Origin: Archegozetes longisetosus
Taxonomy: Eukaryota; Arthropoda; Arachnida; Sarcoptiformes; Trhypochthoniidae
Assembly: GCA_018873245.2 (NCBI GenBank)
Contig: JAEMBT020000006.1
Coordinates: 12,990,387 to 13,054,386 of the forward strand
Direction: 5' to 3'
Length of the DNA stretch: 64,000 nucleotides
How positions within the stretch are numbered: position 1 is the stretch's first letter; the number at the start of each line of letters is the position of its first letter. Below the pieces are notes generated by a model that worked only from the letters and a program-made list of their open reading frames with translations, did not search any database and was not told the DNA's origin. This document shows, one piece after another, positions 11,438 through 22,299 of the stretch. Position numbers and translations under genes: made by a program.

Positions 11438-12296
11438 ACCATTAAAAGTTTAAAATGAAGTAAAAAGTGAAAAGTTCTAATTAGCCTCGCTTTCCGTACT
11501 TTTAATTCCTAAGAGACAATGTGAAACACTAAAGGTAAGATAAAAAATTTTATTGAAAGTTTGATAAGATAAACTTTTCGTTTCACCTAACTTTGTCAAC
11601 TTTCCTTCTATTGTATTCTGCCTATTTGTATTATAATACAATGTGTCCGGAAATCTGTCATAAAACTAAACGGCTGTAACTTTTGAAAAGTAGCTTTTCA
11701 AATTTAAACTTCGCAGACTTTTTCTAACTAAATTGAATCGTTTTTTAGGGTAATATAACTTTCATTTTCTCAACTAATAGTTTATACAACAATGTTTTTA
11801 AAATGCACTTTAAGAGTGTTCCTTCATAAATATAAAATATTTTGTGAATAATGAATGTGTTTTGCAAATTCCAACTTGTGATCCAACTTGTAAACCAACT
11901 TTTCTTAATGATGTTGTCGAACCTCTTCTATATCAATTGACTCACTTTCTCAATATTGTCGGGATTGGTCACAGTCAACAGTCAACATAAATCTGAAGAA
12001 AATTTTCAAATTCTGATGAATGGAAAGTAGACTAGATAAATATGAATAGATATGTATATTTTTGTTTCACACAAAATAACGTTTGTCTGAGAATTACAAG
12101 CCTAGACACCTGAAAAATCAGATTTTTCAAAAAATCATAACTTTATTAATTGAAGGGATAAAATCATGATCTCAGCATCAAATTGCAGATAATTTGAACA
12201 TTCATCAGAAATTTCACTAGAAAATCCATTTTCTATTCAATACGGTAGTATATGACCTGATCATACTATATAAGTTACTCAATAACGCACTTGAAA
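11438..12296. other. intergenic, nothing recognised
   Basis: AT-rich flank of the transposon; no gene seen. Confidence 0.45.
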
Positions 12297-12535
12297 CGTT
12301 AATTATGGTTGCGATGAATATACGCACGAAGTATAATTTAAGATTATTACTTTATCTTTTGTCAAATTGTTTGATCCTTGGCATTGACTCTATTGCTAAA
12401 TCAAGTTAAGGAATAAATTTTTAAAACTAATTGTACTTGTGATTTTCCTACATTACACAATCAAAATTGAACGCAATTAAATTGTAGTCCTAAGTTTATT
12501 TCGTGCGTATTTTCATCGTAATCATAACTGATGTT
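12297..12535. repeat. inverted repeat / short foldback element
   Basis: Arms of about 50 bp (12298-12350 and 12481-12534) share GATGAATATACGCACGAA-like sequence in opposite orientation, separated by about 130 bp. Probably a small MITE; there is no target duplication I can defend. It ends about 220 bp upstream of the first desaturase. Confidence 0.5.
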
Positions 12536-12615
12536 TTGTCCGTCATTGGGCATTAGACAAATCTAGAGGAAAATTGTCATACCTTAAGCGAATGTTTGTT
12601 TGACTGAAGGGTTAT

Positions 12616-12623
12616 TATATAAA
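12616..12623 (+). promoter_or_regulatory. candidate TATA box of desaturase 1
   Basis: TATATAAA lies 136 bp upstream of the ATG at 12759, leaving room for a 5' UTR of about 100 bp. In AT-rich DNA such matches are common, so support is weak. Confidence 0.3.
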
Positions 12624-13676
12624 TTCGACTTTACACAAACTTAAACCTAGTTTCGTGATACTCTTGAATTCTATTATAATCGAATACTCGTATTTTAAGA
12701 TTGAAATTGAACTTTTGAGAAAACTTTTATTATTTTACAATAAACTGAATCCAATAAAATGTCTTCAGGTAGTCATGATTCCTGTACTAAAAGTTTTTTT
12801 AATTCAAGAAGTGATCAAACTTCAAATAAAACTTCGCAAGTGGAATATAGAGTGAAAATAGTTTGGCGGAATGTATTGGCTATGACTATTTTGCATTTGG
12901 CTGCTATTTACAGCTGTTATACGTGCATACTTGGTCTCGAAAAATGCCAATCAACAGTCTTGTTCTGGTTCGTAGCCTTTTTTAGCTCTTTAGGAGTCTT
13001 GGCAGGATCTCACAGATTGTGGTCACATAAGTCATACAAAGCAAAACTTCCTCTCAGAATAATTTTAGCCATCTTGCAAACAACTGCTCTTCAGAACGAC
13101 ATATACGAGTGGAGTCGTGACCATCGCGTTCACCACAAATACTCCGAAACTGATGCTGATCCACATAACGCTAAGAGAGGATTCTTTTTTGCACACATGG
13201 GTTGGCTTCTATGTAAAAAACATCCTGAAGTCATTGAAAAGGGGAAAACTATCAATTTGAGTGATTTATGGGAAGATCCTGTGGTCAGATTTCAAAGAAG
13301 GTTTTATATACCATTGATTCTATGATTTTGGGGTCTTATTCCGGTAGCAGTTCCTACATATTTCTTTGGAGAATCTCTGACGGTAGCTATTTACGGTAAA
13401 GGAGGATTCGGTGGCCCCATAGAAAATTCCCTTGAGACACCGATTTCTTTGAAATTTTTTATTCAAAAAGAACACTAAAAAAGAATATATGTTTGTGCTT
13501 ATCACTTTGAGATTGGACGCGTCTGAGCACTGCAAAAAATTCCAGAAGTTTGAAGTTTCAAATTTTTTCACTAAAACTTAAAGTTTAAATACAAGTTTAT
13601 GAGGAAAAAATATCATCATAAAATTTTCATTATTAAGAAAGTCATAAAGATAATGAAATTTCAAAATTTTATTTAT

Positions 13677-13782
13677 ACATGTTACCCCGAAAGGGCTAGC
13701 TTGGGAATTTTTCCTAAAAAACAACTTTATCTAAAGAAGCTTTGGTTAAAAGGAAAAGCTAGCCCTTTTGGGGTAACATGTT
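13677..13782. repeat. short inverted repeat (hairpin)
   Basis: CATGTTACCCC(G/A)AAAGGGCTAGCTT arms of about 25 bp at 13677-13701 and 13756-13781 face each other across about 54 bp. The RNA would form a strong stem inside intron 1. Confidence 0.7.
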
Positions 13783-13975
13783 GAAAAAATACAAAAAGCA
13801 AAAATTCAATTTTTATTCTTTTTCAAATTATTTTGAATATGTTTAAAATAATTAATGTTAAAAAAATTAAACCTCATTATTTTATAATAATTATAGAAAT
13901 TTTATTAAGTTTTGAAATCATATTTATTACATACTGCTTGAATAAACTTTAGTCAGGTTCTCAAAAAAAGGTATT

Positions 13976-14530
13976 AAAGGAGGAGTAGGAATAAGCGTTC
14001 TGATGGACCGATTTTGATCAAACTCAGTATACTTATACTGATATGTATATAATTATATTTAAATGTACACAATTGCGAATACATTATACCGGTTAGTTTT
14101 TTTCAATATTATTTTTGCCCATAGAGTCCCCAAAAGTTTTTTTATTGTTTTATGTAGGTGAGATGTTACTCTATAATTACATAGAAAAAAATCTTTGGGG
14201 ACTGCGGGCAAAGATAGTGGAAAATTTCAAAATTTTCACTTTTTCATGAAATATATTTGTACGTATAGTACTGGTTTTGAAATGTTCACGTATTGTTTAG
14301 AATCAATTTTCACTCATATTTGCGTTGGTTTGGTGTTTCTATCTTGTCCCGTTTCGCTGAAATAAAGTTTTCCGCATTTTAGATTATAACACTTTAATTC
14401 TCGCGCGAGGCGCGGAATCGGGTCAAACCTTTGGTCAAACTTAATAGTTGGCCATGGACTATAACTATATTGAATTTGATCAAAATCACTCGATCGGCAA
14501 GTTTTCAGTGCTTATTCCTACCCCTCCTTT
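13976..14530. mobile_element. nested AAAGGAGG-ended element
   Basis: AAAGGAGGAGTAGGAATAAGC at 13976 is matched in reverse complement up to 14530. Both arms continue with TTTTGATCAAA and ATA-rich homology for about 75 bp. It lies wholly within the 13398-14877 element, so it inserted later. No coding capacity. Confidence 0.65.
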
Positions 14531-15457
14531 ATATAAGGTTCGTCAGTCAAGAGTGTCAACTTTGCAATGAAATATGCTGAGTTTGAAACTTCTTTACATA
14601 AATATTTTTTCAGGCTTCCTTATTAATCTTTTCATTAATTAAAACTTTTTCATTTGCAAAAAATCATGTTCTTTTTCTTTTTATTCATCTAAAATTCGAT
14701 TTTTCACATCTTTTTTTGTCAATGTTTTTAAAAAATTGTACAAAAAACAACAAATACGATAAAACTCAAGTTTTTTGCATTATAAATGAGTTCAATTGGT
14801 TTTTTCCCTATGTCTTAAAAAAATTATTTTATCCATTTTTGAGGGGAAGGGCCAATGTTATAATGGAATCCTCCTTTGATGTCAATTTTTGTAAAGCAAT
14901 AGTCTAAAGAAACAACGAAATTTACTTTTGAATTCTAAGGCAACGCATTCAGATATGTACTTACATTACACCACGCCTGGAGTGTTAACTCAGCTGCTCA
15001 TTTGTACGGCAAAAGACCCTACGATAAGACTATAAATCCAAGTGAAAATTCACTCGTAATTTATGCCTCAATGGGCGAAGGTTTGCATACTTTCAGTCAA
15101 CTATAAGTTGAATGTTCTTTATCTAAAATTTTTGAAATTATAAAATAATGAATATATTTGAATAGGATATCACAACTATCACCATACATTTCCTTATGAT
15201 TATTCTGCGTCTGAACACGGGTGGCAAACTAATTTCAATCCTGCGACTGCTTTCATTGATTTCTTCGCAAAAATAGGTTGGGCCTATGATCGTAAAGTAG
15301 TTTCGGCTAAAACTATTAGAGATAGAATCGAGAGAACTGGAAATCTGAATGAAAAGACTGGAAAAAAAATAATTGGCTTGATCTTTTGAAAGGCATTCTA
15401 GTGATTAGTTATCCGCTTATTATACTGTCTTGTTTGAGACTTGTTTTCGCAAAGTAA

Positions 15458-16309
15458 AAATTGACTTACGCTCGTATATGCAGTTTATGATTAATTTTGA
15501 TTTGTATATTGACTCTAAACAATTATTGTTATTACAATCAGTTGATCATATAGTTGTTATTTAGATATAAATTCTATAACTTTAAATCAGTTTTTCATTC
15601 TTTTAAAAATAATTTGTCGATGTCTTATCTTTAAGACTACTTTATATTTTATCTTAATGCTTTCAAGGTTATTATTGTGTTAATGTTTGCAATGGAATGC
15701 AGCTCACATTTTAAAAGAATAATAATTTGGGTCTATTTTTGTTTTTATAAGACATGCTAAAAACTTGTGAAGACAGTGAATCTTTGGGCGGAGGCCTCAA
15801 GGAGAGGGCTTCATAAGCCTCTGACCGAAAGTGGTAGTGTTAAGAATATGTAAAAATCTTTTAAAGTGGGAAAACCCCCAGATATGCTTATATTTTTAAT
15901 TACCAAACGAATAATAAAATCACATTTAATGTTATATTATTTCCCGGTTTGTATTTTTATTAAATATTATTTTAATATTAGAGTTTCCATTTAATTCCAC
16001 CGTATCAGGTATCAAAAATTAATTTTAAATTTACTAAAACTTCTTCGTAGAACTGCAACTATGTATACAACAAACACTCAAAAAATTTGAGTGTTTGCCG
16101 CGGGTGCTCTTCGATCTATGTCCACAAAACGCCTTTGTCCACCATTATTGGTCGGCCACTTCCCGGGAGATCTTCAAGGCTACGATTACCCGATCGGAAT
16201 CGACTAAACCACCTCTGATACTGTCGGACACTGGTTACTTGGCCGTAGGTCTCATTGATGTACGGGAGCGTGAATGGTTCAAAATTTGTTGCTTTTACTT
16301 GGCTAGTAC
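15458..16309. other. intergenic, no gene supported
   Basis: 3' flank of desaturase 1. A GC-richer patch at about 16090-16300 has an open frame of about 100 codons without recognisable motifs; I do not call it a gene. Confidence 0.4.
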
Positions 16310-16492
16310 GACATTACAGCGCATAAATTACAGCGTAAACAAGCACCGTGTACGACATTACCGCGCAAGTCAATACCGCGCAACGACACTACCGCGCAAA
16401 CTTCATTAACGCGTAAAATAAATACCTCGCAAACTATACTACCGCGTGGTAGTACCGTTTACCCGGTAGTGTCGCTTGCGCGGTAATGTCAT
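16310..16492. repeat. tandem repeat of a GACATTACCGCGCAA-like unit
   Basis: About eight degenerate copies of a 15-20-bp unit (RACAYTACCGCGCAA) run along the plus strand. The last copy is inverted (TTGCGCGGTAATGTC), giving the array an inverted-repeat end. The CpG-rich core is unlike the surrounding DNA. Confidence 0.65.
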
Positions 16493-16624
16493 GTAATCTT
16501 TTACTTGTCATTTGTTAGCTATCATTTTTTAATACAAAACCAAACAAATCCATGAAGTGAGTATACTAAAATTCTTCCACAATTCCTAAATAATCACAGA
16601 ATATAAGTGATGAACATTTCAAGC

Positions 16625-16775
16625 CCAATTGAACAACGGAAAGCAACCGATAACCTTTTTCAACTTAGATGACCTATGGGAAGTAATCGGTGACCGTTTC
16701 AACATCTGATCATTTACGGAAAGCAGCCGATGCCATTTTTGATTCAGGTGACCTACGGGAAGTAACTGAAACCCT
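16625..16775. repeat. tandem repeat, ~45-50-bp unit
   Basis: Three to four units of the pattern ACGGGAAGTAACCGATGACC, then TTTTCAACTTAGATG, with substitutions. No coding role seen. Confidence 0.55.
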
Positions 16776-17619
16776 TAGGTTTAGTAAGTTCAAGCTTATT
16801 GATATCATGATTTGAATGTCTTGAGTCGTCGCCTCTGTAAACGTTGCTGAGCGACGTTTAGAGCTGACTGCCAAAGCTCTGCCAATGTTTGTTTACTCTT
16901 GACTCTAAACTTGATTTTGCGTATTAATAATATCACTAAATTATAAAAAAGTCTTAGTGACGAAAAAGAAGTTAACGTGACAAAGTTCAAGAAATTTACC
17001 TAGATGAGAGCTAAAAGATAATACAAAAGATCTCAATGAGTATTGAAACTTTTGAAAATCAATGAAAAATTATTCAAACATTTAAGAGTTTTTAAATCAC
17101 TGCTACAAAGAATGGAAATATAAAGACAATAATGGCATTCTATTTTTTAGACATGATCTTGGTAGTCTCTAACGTAAAGCCATTATTGATGACGGTATGC
17201 TTTTGGCTAAAGTCGCTAAAGAAGGTGACGTCACCCCTGAAAGCCATCAAAAAAATCACGATTGACTTGAAAATTTTGATTTAAATTTTATCAATTCGAC
17301 CTATTATCGACGTCTTGATGAAAAAAATATAAAATAAACCCCCCAGTAAATTAGTTTTGATTTTGTTCCATGTTGTTTCAAAAGGCTAACACCTTGTATC
17401 GTAGCAGTAAAGAAGCTCTAAGCACGTCATTAAACTAAGGGAATAGAACATGTGAATCGTCCACTCTCGTCGACTTGCACTGATTGAATGTTACACAAAA
17501 GTCAACCGAAGACTGGACTGCACAAAATTACACTGAACCAAATATCATGTATAAAAATATTGCTTTAACATAAATTATGTCAAAACCAATATATCAATAA
17601 AATCGAAATTACCAAAATT
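16776..17619. other. intergenic, nothing recognised
   Basis: Mixed-composition DNA; no credible gene or repeat boundary. Confidence 0.4.
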
Positions 17620-17740
17620 GGGTGAATCCTAGATTAAGGGACTTCCGACCCCAAGTGTGATACATCAATCGACTCCGGACGTCAACCTGAGTTGATCGAT
17701 GTCCCTCTTGACCGCCTCTCACCCGAACCCAGCCTATATT
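17620..17740 (-). repeat. dispersed GC-rich repeat, copy A
   Basis: The reverse complement matches 24250-24375 closely, including the blocks ATCAACTCAGGTTGACG and TTAATCTAGGATTCACC. Composition is far more GC-rich than the genome background. Probably part of an unidentified transposon. Confidence 0.65.
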
Positions 17741-18128
17741 TATACCTACCTTTTATTTAATGAAATATCAGCAGGGGCCTGTTAGCGTAACCCAGGGATC
17801 ACCACGAGGAGGTAGGCTTGTCTTGATCCCCAACACAAAGGACGTACATAACATTTATGAGACGTAGAAAATTTTTTTATGAGTTATTTACATATGAACT
17901 TATTAGTTTTGTTTATTTTAACTTTTCAATTTTATTAGATTTTTTTCTATTTTTTTAAATTTTAAAACGAAACTTACCCATCAATACCATCCCAATCATC
18001 TATCAATAGTGTGAATGGTTGAAACTGGGGATCAGACCCTGGATATACCCTTTCTATGTCGTTAGCTAATCTTTAATATCTTCTTTCGTGGCTAAACCTA
18101 ACTTTTAGAGGGTTTAAAAATTCAAATT
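17741..18128. other. repeat-flanking sequence, unassigned
   Basis: GC-richer sequence (CAGGGATCACCACGAGGAGG and neighbours) continues from copy A for about 100 bp and then becomes AT-rich. No gene seen. Confidence 0.35.
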
Positions 18129-18948
18129 CATATCGTCGGCTTAGAATTATTCAGTACTATCTCACGAAAAAACAGAAAAAAGTTTTCGAGATAATTGCTT
18201 TTGAAGTTTGAGATCGTGAGTGAGAAAAAAGGTGAGATATCGATATGAAATGAATATATATAATGATTGGGGGGACTTCTCAGCTTAAAATGTATTGTTT
18301 CGAAATTTTTGTCAACGGGTCCAAAACTAGAATATTATTTGAATAATTATTGCTATATTTTTAGTTTTCTCTTAATTTTCTGAAAAATTTTGAGAATTAT
18401 ACAATACTATCTGCAAAATATATAGGAATAATTGAATATTTCAACTGTTAAAATATAGAAACATGAAAATTTCAAGGAATCGAAAATATATTTAATATCT
18501 ACATGAAATATACTTTCTAAATATTATTGAGAATGACGATCGGTAAAAGTGGAGAGAAAGGGAACAACTTACTTTTTCACAATTAATCATATATTCTGAA
18601 TCCCAATGATAAATGGACAACAGATATACTATTAAAAATGAGCTAGGTCAATTTTTCAAAAGTTTCAAAAGCTGCTCCGATTTCGACAAACTTTTTAGTT
18701 TGAAAGCTTATGAAAAAAAACAAGTCAAAATATGATATTTTCAATTTTTTATACCGTTAAATTATTCGAGAAAATCAGTAAAATCATTAAAATTCTCACT
18801 TTTTTCGTGATTTTATGCTAAGGGGTTGAGATATTTTGATTATTTTTGATTCATAAGTTAGAGGATTGGATGTACTCCAATGATCTGCCAATAACTGATT
18901 TTCGCCAAAATTTGACGATAGTACTGAATAATTCTCAGCTGACGATAT
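18129..18948. mobile_element. ~820-bp MITE with ~45-bp TIRs
   Basis: ATATCGTCGGCTTAGAATTA and its continuation TTCAGTACTATC at the left end is repeated in reverse complement at the right end (TAGTACTGAATAATTCTCAG, then CTGACGATATA). The interior is AT-rich without a transposase. Confidence 0.65.
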
Positions 18949-19333
18949 AAATACTGCGCAATAAAGATTCAATATAATTAGTATTTTTATATGACTTGAA
19001 TTTTTTCTTAACCCCAGCCCATCGTGATTCTATCATGTTTGTATTAATATCTTTATTTCTAGGGCAAACAAAGTGTAAACTATGATTTACAGAGTAATGT
19101 TCTATGTCTAATCGTTTTGGTATATTATCATAAATTCTAGCACAATTTGTTACTAAAATTGTACCTTCTTCTAGCCCGTTGCGTAATAATCAAAGACATT
19201 AATTCTCCTATTAGGAACTTTAACCATAAAAGCCTGACGTTTACGCCTACAAACCCCGCCCACTATCCAAATTCTTTCAGATTCTGTCTTTAAAAGTCTG
19301 CCTCCAAAGTATTTTCGATTACATATTTGTGAC

Positions 19334-21827
19334 TAGGGTGTTCAAGTGTCCCGGAATGAACAGGACAGTCCTGGATTTCAGCCTTTCCTTGCAGAGTCCC
19401 GGGAGTATACATTCCAGGACGGCTTATGTCCCGGAATTAAGCATAACAATTATTACAGCCTAACTTTGCAAAACAATTTTAATCTTTACCTTGAAAAGAT
19501 TAACTCTACTTTTAATAGCAAAACATTCATAAAACATTTCAAAGATATCTCCGGCCATTTTCACTTTATTGTTAAAGCTGTACATTACTGTGTCGCGTTT
19601 AATAAGAACTGAAAAATCAGAGATTTTACTTCAAATTTTTCTCATTATATGCAATTAAAAGTAATTATCTAAAATATTATTTTATAAGTGCTAAATATAT
19701 GGTGTAAATTTGGCCGTTTTATATCTCATTATATTTAATTTTTCGTGATATCCATTGCAAAGAGGTGATACATTCTTAATGGTAAAATACTGTATATATA
19801 TATATTTTTTTTGCTTTTAAAGAATATTTAATTTAATGTCAGAAAACAAAAGAATGTCAAAGAAAAGACGATGCATTTTTAACAACAAATGGGCAACAGA
19901 AAAGCCTCTTTCAAGGGAATGGATAAGAAAAGTAGACGATTATACAGCAAAATGTATTCTATGCAATTCAAACTTTAAACTTGAATATGCAGGTTTTGGA
20001 GCTGTAAAAGAGCACGCTAATGGTGTGAATCATAAAAAGAACATAAAAAAACTATATCAAACCAAATAATCAATAAGTATATGGTAAAAGTTAATACTCC
20101 CGAGGAGTTAAAAGTAATTGCTTCAGAAGTTTCTTATGTGTATCATACTGTAATGCATCATCATAGTTATAGATCTTTAGAGTGTGGTGTACAATTAAAC
20201 CATAAAATTTTTCCTGATTCAAATATATGCATGAAAACTCATATTGGGCGAACGAAAGCGATAGCAATTGCGGAAAATGTATTATCACCATATTCTATAG
20301 AAAAGCATGCTAAGTACTTATTAGATAATAACTTAAAGTTCTCAATTGCTATTGATGCTTCTAGTAAAGGAAATCAAAAGTTATATCCTTTAATAGTTCA
20401 GTATTTTACTAAAAATCAAGGTATTAAAAACTTTGTTTTAGATTTATATGAAAATGACAATGGAACCTCAGAAAATATATATAATAACATAAAATCAGTT
20501 TTAAACAAAAACAATCTAAAAGTGGAAAATATTTTGTCATTTTCTGCAGATAATGCATCCGTTAATTACGGTAAGCATAAATCAGTTTTTGTAAATCTAA
20601 GTAACGAGAATTCATTAATTTTAAAAGCAAATTGTCATTGCCATATAATGCACAATGCTGCAAAATATGCACTTATAAAGTTGCCTATTGATATGGAAAA
20701 CTTAATTATTAAAATTTTTAATACATTTTCTAATTCAGCTAAAAATTTAAAAGATTTAAAATCGTGCTATGAATTTTGTGAAGTTGAGTATACAAAACTA
20801 CTTAAACACATCCCTACTAGATGGTTAACTTTATATAAAGCTTTAGATAGATTAATTAACAACTTTGATCCTGTGAAATCCTATTTTTTAGGGATAAATG
20901 AAAATGAATGTCATAGAAGTATATGAGTTTTTTTGGGAGTATAATGATTCACAGTGTGTAATAACTTTAAACGAGTTATATTTATATTTCTCTAATAATT
21001 TTATGAAGTTATTTCAAGAAATAATTTTAAAATTCGAAAATAGATTAGTTAATTCTACAAATTTATATGATTTAATGAAAGAGATTTATAACAAACTAGA
21101 CAATAGACGTAATATGAACTTTTATGGTTCTATAATGAACGATAAGCTTAAAATATTTATCAGTAAATGATAAGCAAATATTTATAAAAGAAGCAAATAC
21201 AGTTTATCAAAGAGCTATTGATTATTTAAATCAATGGTTTGACTACAAAAATTCTTATTTTAAGAAGTTTAAAATACTAAATTTAGATAATGATCTTAAC
21301 TATGATGATGTAAATGAAATAACTAAACTTTTTAACATTTCTATTGATAGAGATAACCTTTTTGAAGAAGTTTATAATTTTAATCAAATTTTTAAATTAC
21401 TTTCAAATGATAGGAAACAAATTCAAAATATAAATTTATGGTGTTCTATTTTATCTGAAAATAATTTTATTAACTTGACTAAAATTGTAGAATGCGTTTT
21501 ATCAATACCTATTGGTAATGATTATGTTGAGCGCGTTTTTAGTGTAATTACAAATTTATGGACAGATGAAAGAAATCAAATGAGAATTAGCTTAGTAAAA
21601 GCATAAGTTTGCATTAAGTTTAATTTTGATATACCATGTACAGAGTTTTATGATTTTGTAAAAAATAATGTTGTTTTACTAAATACTGTAAAATCTGAGA
21701 AAAAATACAGTTTTATTAAAAATAAACACTCTTTTAAATAAGAATCAAAACATATTTAGATATTTTTGAACTAAAAGATTCACTCTGTGATGTCCCGGAA
21801 TTAGGTTTAGAAAACTTGGCCACCGTG
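19334..21827 (+). mobile_element. hAT transposon, 2.5 kb, with TSD and decayed transposase
   Basis: Direct repeat TTTGTGAC at 19326-19333 and 21828-21835 flanks imperfect TIRs (TAGGGTGTTCAAG and the complement of CTTGGCCACCGTG). TGTCCCGGAAT occurs just inside both ends. The 8-bp duplication, the CAGGGGTGKCCAA-like ends and the transposase all say hAT. Confidence 0.85.
19836..21738 (+). pseudogene. hAT transposase, frameshifted
   Basis: ATG at 19836 opens a BED/C2H2-like finger (CILC, then KEHANGVNH). After a frame change near 20069 comes the RNase H-like catalytic region: IDASSKGNQ, SADNASVNYG, CHCHIMHNAAKYA, IPTRWLTLYKALDR. A further frame change near 20900-21170 leads to the C-terminal dimerisation block (LSIPIGNDYVERVFSVITN, then LWTDERNQM). 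An in-frame TAA follows at 21604-21606. At least three frame breaks and a nonsense codon make it inactive. It resembles ZBED/SCAND3-like hATs more than classical hobo. Confidence 0.8.
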
Positions 21828-21835
21828 TTTGTGAC

Positions 21836-22299
21836 TCATCTACCTCAACAAAATCTGAAAATATTGTGAAATTTATTTATATCTAACAAACAGAATACTA
21901 AAATAGCTTAGCTATTAGTCTGAAAAGGATTAGCATTAACACATTTTGTAATTAGCTCCTAAAATGTCTAAAGATTTATAACACTTTCTGTAATGACTAT
22001 CTCTTTGAAGTGACTCAATATGGTATAATTTAACTTTAGTATAAATAAACAAACAAAATTGTTGCTTCAGTTTTAAATTTAGAAAAACGTGGGAAACCAA
22101 AGAAAAGTATATAAAGGGACAGTCTTAGAGAAAGTCAAGAGGAGAGGGAGAGATAGACAATCTTTAGTAATAACTCAGTTATGTTTTGTAACTTCACGTT
22201 ATGCATAATAAAATTCTTGTAAAATAGACAATCGTTTTCTCCATTTCTATCAACTTTATTTGTATCTTAGGTATATGATATGTAAAGTTGTGAAACTTT
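21836..22299. other. intergenic, nothing recognised
   Basis: AT-rich; no gene supported. Confidence 0.4.

Larger units (their letters stand above)
13398..14877. mobile_element. AAAGGAGG-ended element filling desaturase-1 intron 1
   Basis: Ends read AAAGGAGGATTC inward from 13398 and, inverted, up to 14877. The left end starts two bases after the exon, so the splice donor GTAAAG uses intron GT plus transposon bases. There is no transposase; it contains a second element (13976-14530) and a hairpin (13677-13782). Confidence 0.6.
12759..15457 (+). pseudogene. acyl-CoA delta-9-type desaturase 1, probably inactive copy
   Basis: Membrane di-iron fatty acyl-CoA desaturase of the ER. Exons: 12759-13395, 14940-15080, 15166-15457. 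All three histidine boxes are present: HRLWSH, HRVHHK and YHNYHH, plus NSAAHLYGKRPYDK. Two lesions: an in-frame TGA at 13323-13325, where the neighbour gene at 45610 has Ile, and a frame error at the A8 run (15362-15369). Read as is, translation ends at 15389; one extra A restores a family-like hydrophobic tail ending at 15457. The intact frame would give about 356 residues, normal for the family. Intron 1 (1.54 kb) is almost entirely transposon. Pseudogene is the best call; if both lesions are sequencing errors it would be a working gene. Confidence 0.8.

Noticed and set aside
16095..16409. 105-codon open frame in a GC-richer patch
   Set aside because: No motif, no intron signals or homologous copy in the window, and its end runs through a tandem repeat.
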